Shown here: one piece after another, positions 12,501 to 25,100 of the stretch | Position numbering within the stretch: the stretch's first letter is position 1 | Layout of the letters: every line of letters begins with the position of its first letter | NCBI RefSeq assembly: GCF_014898055.3 | Contig: NW_026555331.1 | Location: 109,799,194 to 109,863,193 of the forward strand | DNA length: 64,000 nucleotides | Origin: Talpa occidentalis | Lineage: Eukaryota; Chordata; Mammalia; Eulipotyphla; Talpidae | Direction: 5' to 3' | The notes under the pieces: model-generated | What the model saw: only the letters and a program-made list of their open reading frames with translations | Database searches by the model: none | What the model was told of the DNA's origin: nothing | Translations under genes and position numbers: made by a program

Positions 12501-15500
12501 TATCTTCCATTCATATACACCTACCACCAACCCATTTCCCATGTCACCACATTGTCATGCTCTCAGAACCCAAACACACCATTTCAAAAAGAAAGACATT
12601 GGTATATACTTTCTGTGTTGACTAAACTAATGAGGATGCATCTTCCATATAGGAGAAAACACCCAACCAGGGTCTGTTGGGGCTGAAGAAAAAAATCTCA
12701 GTCAGGGTCCAAACTACCAAGAACCCCTCAACCAAACCTAGAACCTTGCATTCTCTGCAGCAGTTATTGTACCTTCAACCTTTAAAACAATGGGTATAAT
12801 AAGCATTATATATGACACTGAATGCTTATTTTAATATTTTTAGAAATTGTTTCAATTAAAAAAGTAGCATGATTTTAAATTAGAAATTTAGCAATAATGC
12901 CAGGATTATAGGTTAACTTTTCTTGCTTAAAATCTAATCTTCATACTCAGCAAAAGGAACAGATCCTCTCCCTTTGCCTGGTAATGACAGGACACAAGGC
13001 TTACTGGCCTTCCTGTCTCAATCACCTTTGGATTACCATATAATTTTGATTAAGTTATTTCCATCTCATTTCAAAAAACGAACTTTTCAAATCATCTTAT
13101 AATCATGCATATTCATTTCGATCTCTCCCATAGTATATAATACAAAGAAAACTTTCTTAAAACTAAGTTAGAAATATTCGCATCAAAATACCATAAAGCT
13201 GTATGCAATATATGTTAAATTGATCTTCTAATAGTTCCTTCATTTACAAATATTTATCTAGTAACTGCTATACATTCAAACACTGAGCTAGGAGCTAACC
13301 TCAGAGAATTCTGAGGTACTCTAATGAAAATGCCACACTTTCAAAACAAAGAAGATAATGAGATAATAGATCCAAACTCACTGTTTGAACTGAAAATCAT
13401 ACATATACACTCATACTTCTACAAGGATACTACAAAGAACCAGTAATTAGTAAAAAAGAAAGTTCTAAATCCTAAAGATAGTCTCACAGTAAAATAGTTC
13501 AACAGGTGTAAAAATGGAAATTGTCAAAAAATGGGAAAAAATGTAAAAACCTTTAGAAAATGTCAATCTTTAAGTTTTAAGAAGATTATTCAGCTATGAA
13601 ATAGTTAAATATCAAACATCTGCATAAAATACATTTCTATTTTAACATTAGCAAAAAGCCATTAACACTATTTGACAGTGGTCTTTTCCTTTATATTTTA
13701 TATAAGCAATATATAGTGCTTATGTTTAAATGCCTATAAATATTTAGAATTTATCAAATAACCTCCATCATGTTCTATCTAACTCTCTACAGTTACTTTC
13801 AGCCTGGCTGGCCATGCGAATGATGAAATCATCCAAATGGGCAGTGATTTTATACCTATAAGCAGATATATTAAAAACGGTGTCACTATAAAAATGAACT
13901 CTAAGATTATTCATTATTGTATATATTATTGTAAACACATATAAAATCTTAATAGTCTTACCTTAAATATGTGCCATATATGAAGAATAATGCCATCATT
14001 AGTCCATTTAAAATAAAAATTACAGCAACATAAAAGCAAGCGGGATCTCCCAATCCTTTAAAAATAAACAAAACACATACCCCAACTATAAATTAGTTAA
14101 TATGTTTAGCAATTTGTAATAAAATGTACTTCTTTTGAAAAAGGCTACCATATATATTAATATACTAAATGACCCTACGGAGAACATAAGGAAGAATAGG
14201 GTAGCTATGGTGGTTTTAAAACAGGGCTACAAATTCACTGACACTTCGCCTGTGGACTTATGGAGTCTATGCCCCAGCTTTAGAGCTTAGTTGGGTTTGT
14301 GACTAACTAATAGAGAACTGCAGAAGCCAAAGTATGTGACTTTAAAGCTAGGTCACAGAGGTTACACAGTGTCCAGTTTGGAGCCATGAGCTGCCGTATG
14401 ACAAGACTGACTACCCTAAGGAACCATGCTAGAAAAAAGCACATGTTGCATGGAAAGGGCACTCTCTGGTTGACAGTCCCAGAGGAACCCAGCTTTACCA
14501 TCATGGTAGCTCAGGACACAGAATGTAAGTGTAGCAGCATCCAGTTAATTCCAGTCTTTACAGTCTTTTGAGTCTTACTAACAGAGGCCTCTGATATCAC
14601 GGAAACAAACCAACCCTACTATGCTATGCCCTGCCCAAATTCCTGACTTGAAGAATACATATGCATAATGGGTATTGTTTATACCATAAGTTTGGAGTAA
14701 GGTTTAATGCTATAACAGATTACTAGATATTATCACAGAAACACACTTGCCTTCACAGCTTTCAATAGGACTGAGTCCTTCACCTCTGGTAACCGTCCAA
14801 CATATCTTGGTTTGAATGCCAATCAAGTCCATTATTTTAGTATAAATCCGGTACCAGCTGGCTAAAATTACCTGGTTTTGAAAACATGGAGATATCGTAA
14901 GAAAAGGTATATCCTCAATAGTTTCATTATTAGAATATTTTGAGCTATTTTTCTAATTATCAAATTTCCCCTTCCAGTACAATCCAACTTGGGAACTTTT
15001 ATTTATTTATTTTTTTAAAGATTTATTTATTTATTTATACAAGCACTGGGTACAGTCAGAAGCGCAGCAGGGTGAGAGAATTCACCAGAGCCAGAGCAGG
15101 GAGCAGAACACGCAGAGTGACGAAGTACACTGCTGAGGGGAGCAGCGGGCGGCAGGAGAGGTCTGTGCGCCAAGTGGGACCCTCCTCCGTGGCCAGGGAG
15201 CAGCCGGGGATTGAACCCGCACTTCAGAGGCTGCAGGCAGCCTCGCAACCCAGGGCTCAACCACTGTGCCACCGGGGAGGCCCCAACTTGGGAACTTTTA
15301 AACCTAGTAAATTGAATATCACAATCCCCTCCACAGACTTTTGACTAGTCAGTCTTCAATTGTTTACCCAAGGAGAAGAGTAAAATATAAGAAATATGTA
15401 AAATACATCATTTTCAAAAACTATAAAACTCTACTAAAGCACATGAAAGAAGACTTGAAAAAACAGAAAGATACTTGTCTTCATGAATAGACCTAATCTT

Positions 15501-16130
15501 CAAGCTGTAAATTCTCCTCTCAATAAACATTAAAATAATAAGAAAACCCAAGTATCTATCTATAGATGTCATGTGGACAAATAACGAAAAAGATACAACT
15601 GGGAGGATATCCTAATAAAAATTAAAATTGATTATTTGTAATAAATTAAATAGTGTAGTACTGGCCCAAGAAGAGTCAGACAGAGCAAAGTAACCAAGGC
15701 GGAGGCACTGGGGTATCACCCAGACTCCACTTCCAGGCTGAGCACTCATTCTCCCACCAGCTAGGAGGGCTGGTGTCTAAAGTTCTCAGTTGAGTCCTTC
15801 TCTTAAAACTACCCTCTGCTGACGAGAGTAAATTCACTGAAAGTCTACCCTGTACCCAAGGGTAACCTTACCCAATATCTGACTACTCAAAGGGGAGGAA
15901 TGCCAAGGGCAGCAGCCCTTGTCTCAAAGTAGGAAAACTGCAAGGCCATGCTGGTTCCAGAGCTCTTGGGGGATGGGCTGGGGCCTTTGTTGTGACAGTA
16001 TCACAGCTCCACTTCTCCTCCTGCCTCACCCTGCTCTCCTCATACACTTCTGCATGCAAATACCAACTCAAAGCTAGTTTCCCAAGACCTCGACCTAAGG
16101 CAATACTTAACACAGTTCAAAATAGAAGCA

Positions 16131-16170
<40 letters not shown>

Positions 16171-19100
16171 AATTGTAAATAATAAAGAAAGCTACCTCAA
16201 ATCAGTAGGGAGAAGATGGACCACTCCTCAAAGAGGTAACACAGATCATTTTGAAAATATTAAGAGGTTAGATTCTACCCCATATTATACATCAAAACAA
16301 ATTCTAGATTAATTAAAAATGTAGATATCAAAACTATGATTATAATATTTATGCAAAATAAATATTTGTAAATATATGAGTAAAAAAATTATATATTAAA
16401 CTTCCATAGGTGTATTTCTTTTTTTTAAAAAAAAGATTTATTTATTAATGCATACAAGAGCTGGGTATAGGCCAGAGGTACAGGGAGTGAGAGGATTCAC
16501 CAGAGACAGAGGGGGGAGCAGAACAGGCAGATCTACTGAAATACACTGCTGAGGGGAGCAGCGGGCGAGACAGGAGAGGTCTGCTTCGCCATGTGGGTTG
16601 CTCCCTGGCCTGCCGGGGATCGAACTCGTGCTGCAGAGGCTGCGGATTGCCTCACTGTGCAGTGCTTAACCCCTTAAGCCACCAGGGAGGCCCTCATATC
16701 TGTATTTCTATACAGAAAAAAAATATACACATCATACATAAAGCTACAAGGCAAACAAAAAGCTAGGGGAAATGTTTTATACAGTCAGCACAGCACTGAC
16801 ATCTAATATATAACTAAGGAGCTCTTACAAGACTTCTACAGAAATATAGACAAAGGGCATGAACAAGCAATTATTCTTTAAAGTGAGAATGCATTTTAAT
16901 ATACAGTGCTGAATGAAATACAAACACACAGAGTAACAAGTGAAATATATCATGTAACTCTAATTTCTTTGTCTATCAAATTAGCAAGGATGCAGGTAAA
17001 CCAAGCACTGCTAGTGGGAATTTCAATTAGTATAACCTACCTGGAAAGCACTTTGACAGCATGTAGCAAAATAAAATTTACCAAACTAAATAGTTTCACA
17101 TCAACAAATTTATAGTTTAAAAAAATAAGGATGTGTATAAAGATTTAGTTTCAAAGAGACTAACTGCAGCTTCATTATATCTACAAGTTGAGAAAAAGAC
17201 AGATTTTTCATAAGAGGGCTAAACAAAAAATGGTATTCTGTACATATAGCCACTAGAAATGATGTGGTAAAGAGATGACATAGTAAGATGGTTATATTCT
17301 TAAAAGACAAAAGGCACTTAGGAAAAAAAATGTGCTGCACGATCCCATTTTTCCTATATGAGTCCATTTCTGTGAAAGTAAATGTGTATACAGTTATAGA
17401 AAGTACTCAATCAGCAGTACATTAGTAAGGAAACACTAGACCTTGGTGATTAATTATTCATCTCTAACTCCTCTATCTCTGTCTCCTCATTAATCAATTG
17501 GGCTAACTCATTGATCTGGAAGTTCAACTCCTCCTCTTACTCAATGGGAAATGACTGACAGCCCTGCTAAGTGCTGGGACTTAGCCAAGATTGGGGAACC
17601 CACAGAGACCAAGTCAGCCGTGGCCCTGCTATCAGGCCACAGCTGCCTGGCAGCATTAGCTCTTGCTAAGAAGCAAGAACACTGGGGAAGTGTGCTGAAC
17701 AGGAGAAGATATCATTATGGAAATCACATCTCAGCTCAGGCCCGGAAATGCTCAGGAATGTATCAACTGAAGGCAGGGATGTTAAGAAAGACCAAAAAGG
17801 TAAATATCACTGTTTTTTTGTGTCCTAGATAAGCCCACCTTTTCCCCATCCCCACCCCATTCAGTTAAATGAGGAACCCCATATAGCAAAAAAGACTGTT
17901 TGGCAAATGACATGTAAAAATAATGATGTCCTCCTGCTATAGCCCCTAAAAGCATACTTTAAATCTAGAAAGGTTATACATTTTCTAAACCAAACAATCA
18001 TGATAATAATTCTCACAGAATCAGTTAAAGCTCCTCCAAAAATAACGCTTTTTCCAACATTTTTTCCAAGGAAAAATATTTTCTTTCAAAAAAAAGTGTA
18101 ATTACACTTTAAGTTAGAATCAGTAGTAAATGCAGGTAACATTTCTTTAAAGTTGTTCAAAATCACATCTGGATAAGTAACTTACCTCAGGGTAGAGATT
18201 GAACCTTTTTAATGTGTTAATAACAAGAGGATATTCAGTCAGCTTATCATTCATAATCATCCACACTCCATTAAAAAATGAGGGTGCTTCCACAATAGTC
18301 TTGAAATAAGAATAATAGAGCCCCTGAAACAAGTAAAGTTATGATTATAATAAAAAGTACATGTTTCCTATGCCTTTTATTAACTTTAAAAAAACTTAAA
18401 AATACACTGTTTTTGAAAAATGAAGCAATTGAGCAAGTAATAGCCACCATTAATTTCACAGGTTTCTGATCACTGAAATTCTTAGTTTGCCAAAAACGCT
18501 ATATATTTTATATAACCTTGCCTTAACTGAAAACAATTGAGCTCAAAATAGCTTCAAAAATAGGTTTGTTTTGGAGTCATGTAAATATCTTAATTATAAA
18601 ACAAATTTTTAATCCCTAAATACTAAAAAAATAAAAGGAATTAACCTATCAAACTGGGGGAGGATTTCAAATCTTAAAATATACTAATTTTACTACACAT
18701 ACCCAGTGGAAAATACCCTAAGGTCAAAAAGAACTGCAATAAAGTCTTATAATAACCATATTTTTAATAATACCTTGGTACTCATCAAAAATAAGAAATC
18801 CAAAATCAAGGTTCTCAGACTAACAGAAAAGTTATACATTTCCTCTCAAGAAAAAAGTAACCTACGTAATCCTAAATTTGAATTTAAAAATAATCATTAT
18901 TTTCTCTTTAAAAAAAGTTTACAAAAAGTTTCTTTATACAGTTTACTAAAAAGGCCTAGCCACAAAGGTCAATGTAGTAGCAGTGGGAATCTCTAGCGCC
19001 GAAAGTACAGTCTTCAAATACCATTTTCACTGAAAGGAATGAGGCTCCTTGGAATACCAGGTGATTCCATGGAGAGGAAATGACTAGTAGAACCAGAAAG

Positions 19101-22100
19101 TTAGGAAATTAGAATACCCATGAAGTCATGTCAAGGGGACAGAGAGCCAGCTGTGAGGGCTCTCACCAGCTAGACAGAAAAGTTTTCTAAACGTATTAAG
19201 ATCCATCAGAGCATAACGATACTCAAAAGAAGGGACTCCACTGAATACTAAAAGATGCTGGGGAACCAACTCATTTTTCTGAAGAGTAGTAAACAGAGAA
19301 TCATTCACTTTCTTCTGATTTATTTTCTCTCTCTTTTTATTTTGTGGGACCCTCGCCGGTGGCTGGGGATCGAACTGGCGCTGCAGAGGCTGCGGGCAGC
19401 CTCGCAACCCGGCGCTCAACCACTGTGCCACCAGGGGAGGCCCTCTTCTGATTTCTTTCATTGTCTTTTCTGTCTGAAGTGTACCTCAGAGAAACCAAAA
19501 AGGTATTGTGGACAAGTTTATTTTGTATAGAATTACAGTTAATAAATGCATAAAAAATAACAGAATAGGCCATCACCATTTGGCAATCCTATGGAAATAG
19601 CTGATGTAGGCTGATGGTTGGACTGTAATGGAGGGATCAGCATGACAATATCATAAGCCACTGATAAATTTGAACATCACAGATAACAGTCTCTTGACAT
19701 TGCACAAGTGCACAGCATCACCTATGAAGTATTTCTCCCTGGGGAAAAAAAATCAAACCTTCATCTGATCTATCAATTTTCCAGAAATTTAGGACAGTGG
19801 AATATAAAATCAACATAAATTTCTGTGGGTAAATCTACAGGACAAATGATGTGGATTCTTCAATAAGTAAATGCAAGGAAAACAAAGCTACAAAAATGGG
19901 AAGCAGAATTTATAGATTAAAAGACCCAAAAGACACATCAACTAAATACAATGATTAGACATTGTTTGCATCCTGACACAAACATACCAACACAACAACT
20001 GTAGTAGTAATAAAAATATCAGATCACTTTAAGCACTGGTGGGTATTTGATGATGTTAAACAATTGGCATACACTGTTCTCAGTGTGATAACGGTACTTT
20101 GTTAACCAAAAAATTCTTTCATTTGAGATACGTATGAAAGTATTTTCAGAAGAAGTGATATGATGTCTGAGGTTTTCTTTAAAAAGAAATGGGATGTGGG
20201 AGAGAGGTGGGGAGAGGGAGAGCTGTCTATTCTCTCAACTTTGGAATATCTTTGAAAATTCCCATGACAAAAAACTTCAAGTTTTTAGATTTCTAAAACA
20301 CCATGTGAAAACTAACCATTTCCGTGCGAAAAGCCATCTCTCTTTCCAATGTTGAGAGGTGAGAGAAATGACGATCATTTTCAAAGAGGTGTGTTATATG
20401 ACTCCTGCAAAAACAAAATAGCAAAAACCAACAGTGTTGAAATTTATACACAGTAATACTTTTAAAAGAAAATTTGCAGGTAATTTTGTAATTAAACTCA
20501 AATATTATGTCATCCATATCTGTTTGCCTACTTAGTATGTCTTATGTTTCTACTGAAATTTATCTATTTAAGAAAAAACATTCAAATTAGATTTCAAAAT
20601 TAGAATGAACTAGAATAAAAATATTTTAAATCAAGTACAATAAAATTATAAATTATGTTATAAATGTCACTGAGTTACCATTCAGTGATATCTAATGAAA
20701 TTCCTATCTCTCTCCATAGAGAAGATTAAAAAAATTAATCTTCCTCTCAACATGAACACTATATTAATGTTAAACGAGGTACAGCTTCAAATATAGCCTC
20801 TTTAATAATGGAGCTCTTTCTTTAATTAAAAAAATCACATTATTCTAACCCTGATTTATCCATTAAGCTACTTTTTCACACTGTTGTGTTGAATGTAATA
20901 TGTATTCATCCTTATCATACTGAAATTATTCCTTTATATATGCATATGTAAATACATACACATATGAAGTATACATATATGTACATATACACACAAGTAC
21001 ATATATACATAAACCAATAGTTTTGTTTCATTACAAATAACTGCATAAAATACACAATAATAGAAAAACAATCTTACCAGTGCAACACTGCTGCAAAGGC
21101 AGCTGGAAGAAAAAAGAAATTGAAATTATTGTTTTAACATAACAAAATATTTTCACTTTACAGACAAGCATTACAAAGACAAGCTTGGTAAATTTTGTGA
21201 TGTCTAAATGTTGGACTTTTAGGAATAGGGGAAAGAATATTGACTTGAAAAGACACCTCAGGACTATGCTTAAAATACCAATTGACTGGGGGCCTTCCCT
21301 GGTGGCACAGTGGTTGAGCGCTGGGCTGCAAAGCTGCCCACAGCCTCTGCAGTGCCGGTTCGATCCCCGGCCGCCTGTGAGGGTCCCACACGGCGCGCAG
21401 ACCTCTCCTGCCACGCCCGCTGCTCCCCTCAGCAGTGTATTTTGTCAGTCTGCCTGCTCTGCTCCTTGCTCTGGCTCTGGTGAATTCTCTCACCCTCCTG
21501 CACTTCTGACTGTACCCAGTGCTTGTATAAATAAATAAATAAATCTTTAAAAAAATATACCAATAGACTGGATTATAAAGCAATTAGGTATATACACACA
21601 ATTTTCATTCACTAATTCGCTAAATATCAGAGGGTCTATCAATTGTTAAAAGCTAAATAAGGGACCCTCAGTGGAGACCCTACAAATAAATTAATGTAAG
21701 AAGAATAGAACCAATGGTGTGAGGTAACTTAGAAAAAACGACAGGGTGACCTCAGGGGAAAAAAACTGGAGATAGAAGAAAGGGAACTACCACCTTCTAT
21801 TGCACTGCTACATCATCTGAATGTTTATGATAAATTTTACCATTTTTAAACAGATGTAAAAGGAAACCAGCAAAGAAGAAAGGAAGAGATGAAGGAGTAA
21901 AAGAAGAAAAGGTAAGAGAAAGGCAGATTAGTCACAAAATCAGTTTGAGACTTCATGATTTGCTTTCTGTCCAAGTACGAAAAACATATGAAGACAACTC
22001 CAGAAAATACCATTCAAGTTTCTCATATCACAATACTCATCTTATTGCAGGCTTCTGATGAAATAACTCCTAAGGAATCAAACTATGAAGGTACTCTCAG

Positions 22101-25100
22101 AAATAAAAAAACAGCTCAGATCTTTTTTCCTCATTCTTTAAAAAGTATTGATATTTTTAAAGATTACAAATACATTTTTGTCTAGGCAATACAAATGGTT
22201 ATAAAAAAACAAAGGCATTCCCATTTTTAGCTAGATCTCCAAAATTGCAAATATTTAACTAAATTTGTCAAATGTTTTGAAATAGTACTTTGATTTTTTT
22301 AATTTTTTTTTATTGACAAATCAACCATCCCCTTTCTTTTTTGGTTTCTGACTTTGAAGACTTTATTTCACCATAATAAATTTGGAGTTTTATTTACTCA
22401 ATGATGTAACAATAATGCTCTGAATGACTTTCTCTCACTGAATGCAAATGGCACCTTTATCATACTGAGAACTAGTCATATACTTTGGTAATACCACTGA
22501 GATTATAGTTGGAATTTGATTTGCAAATTAATTTGGAAAGGATCTATATGTTTAAATTTCCATGTTCATATCGATAAACATGGTATTTTACCTTCAATTA
22601 TTCAACTTGCTTTTCAATTGCCCTTGATAAAAATCCTATCAGTAGAGTTAATACATAGTAATACACAGTAAACTTAATATTTCTTATTAAGTCTTTCCCA
22701 GGAGTCTCACAAGTTTTGCTGCTAAAATCCATGAAATCATCTTCACCGAATATTGTTAATGTGCAATTTTTGAAGAGTATTTATGTTGTGATGTATTTAT
22801 TTTGGGCTCATTTACTAAATTATTAATTCTCACAGTTTTTTGGTTTATCATCTTCAATTCTCCATTCTAAACAATATTTAAAAGTGTTAATTTTGTTCCT
22901 ATTTTATAATTTTACCGTTTCTTCTTTACATTTGACAATAACAGTAAACTCCTATTATAACACTAAATAATTCTAAAAGGGAAATAAAGGGCATCCTGTC
23001 TTCTGCTGACTTAAACAGCAATGCATTTAAATTAACCTTTGATCTTCACAATTCTGGAGTGATAAATGGGATTTCTAAAGATCATCATTTCTCTATTTCC
23101 TCAGAATACTACAGCTTCTCAGAAGTAGGATAAAAGGTGCAATATGGTTTTTTGTGGCTAACTTTAATGCCTTTAACTCGGTCTCTAAGGCACTAGACAG
23201 GAAAACCCCTGGAGTTCTTGGTATTCAAATAGCGTTCTTTCATAGTCTCCAGAGTCAATTCATAACCTGCCCAGTGTTTTGAATATCTTTAATAACAGTA
23301 ACTAATAAAACAGCTAACATTTGAATTCATATTAAATAAAAGGCACTTTTTAGTTGTTTTAACTTGAACAAACCCAATAAATCCTCACAATTATCCTATG
23401 AGGTAGGTACATATATTTCCCCAGTACAGATATGACAAACTGAGTGTTCAGTGAAGCTCAGTTACCTGGCAAAGAAACACAACAGGCAGACACACACACT
23501 GTGGAGGCAGAACCTCTGGCTGAGTCCTACACCAGGCACTGGTGGCCTGAGGAGGAGGGACAAAGGTTTAGGTCTCCAAAGTGTCATAGCCCCCTCTTCT
23601 TTTTGGTTTTTAATTTTAACAGTAAAAGAAAAAAGTTGCTAATACAGCATCTGCTAATACAGCACATTTATAGACACTAATAAATTTTATATAAAACACA
23701 GTCATGGTTTTAATTCACTCAAAATTGAATATATTATATGTTTATGTCATCTGAAAATAAAAACCCCAGTGAAGCAGATACTGCCCTGCATGAATATAAT
23801 TTAAATCCAAAGATATAAAATGAAAAAAACTCCTGAGGCACCCCTGAAGAACTTGCCTACAGTAGGAAAGATTATTAGTGATTTTTCTCTAATTTATTCC
23901 AGTGTGTATCAACTCAGACTATATTCTTTTGGGAGTGCCATAAAATTGATAGTCTATTTTTTCCATTTTATACATATGCTATTTTTTTTTAGCATTCGAA
24001 GACACTTAAGTAAATATGTTATTTTAAAAGTCAGAACATAAAAAAACTTTCCAAAATCCCAAACATTATCTGTAAGAAAAAAGTGTTCACAGAAAGGTTT
24101 GCTTTGTAATCTAATTCAAAAGACTGGAATCCTATGGCTGAGAATTTTTGAAAGGCTCTTCATGTTTTGCTAGAAACACATAAACTACCACAACTGAGAC
24201 TAAATAGGACACTCCTTCCACTCTCTGATTAAAAATTGTGGCAGATTATATGCCACATTGATATCAATTTTCAGTCTTACGGAATCTGAGCACCTCCTTC
24301 ACTGAAAATTATCCTTCCGTTGTTCAAATCATGTTTAAACAAAACCAAGTATAACTCTCTGAGGGCAGAAACAATGTTTTACTGAACTAAAGTTCAGGAA
24401 GCTGAGCACAGAGCCCAGCTCAAATGTTTGCTGAATTAATATATACAGCTTGATATAATTAAGGGAGGGAATAAAATAAACCTAAATCATATCGCCATAA
24501 TAAAGCAAAGTCAATATACTTTGACAAGATGGATAAATCCACTCATGTGCATATAATAGATTTTTTTTTTCAAAAATTATTTTTGTCAGAGAGAGACTTT
24601 ATTTTAGATCCCTCTTCTATAGGCAGCAAGCTGCCTAAGCCTCTGGATTTCTGGGCCTTTCTCCCCACAACAGGAGCTGAAGCCTCTATGGGAGGAGACA
24701 GAGGAAGAGCGGCAGGGGTACAGGGCCAGGCACTCTCTTCTGCAAGTTCAGGAGCATTTCCCAGTCTGGCCTGTCTCACCTCTACTCCTTGAGAAGCCCC
24801 CTCCCTCCTTCCAGTCACAGCTCCCAGGGCCAGCTGCACCAGTGTTCTTGCTCTCCAGATGGACCCAGCAAGTCTACAGTCTACCCAGCAAGAGGGGAGG
24901 AGATGTCCCCTGCTCTTGCCACCTTACCTGGCCCTGTAGTGGTTGTCTGCAAGGAGGACAGAAGACAGAAATGGGAGAGGGAATTCTTCCCCACTGTTGA
25001 ACTCCATCAGCAAGGTCTAATGCATTTACTCTCCACAAGCAGTGGCGCCTCCAGCCTCCATGCCTGCTCTGACCTTCTCTTTCATTCTCCTCTCCTCCCC

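Noticed and set aside
15002..15283. A tRNA gene suggested by A- and B-box-like motifs (also in other SINE copies)
   Set aside because: The head does not fold as a complete tRNA and is fused to a SINE body and poly(A) with target duplications. It is a retroposon.
14940..15344. 134-codon frame, and similar frames at 21158, 25888 and 45371
   Set aside because: All are read-throughs of the same SINE ('[17 protein letters not shown]'-like peptides recur), so not genes.
15660..16113. Extra DPY19L1 exon in the less AT-rich part of intron 4
   Set aside because: Exons 4 and 5 already join in phase with the family protein uninterrupted, and no splice-bounded frame matches the family.
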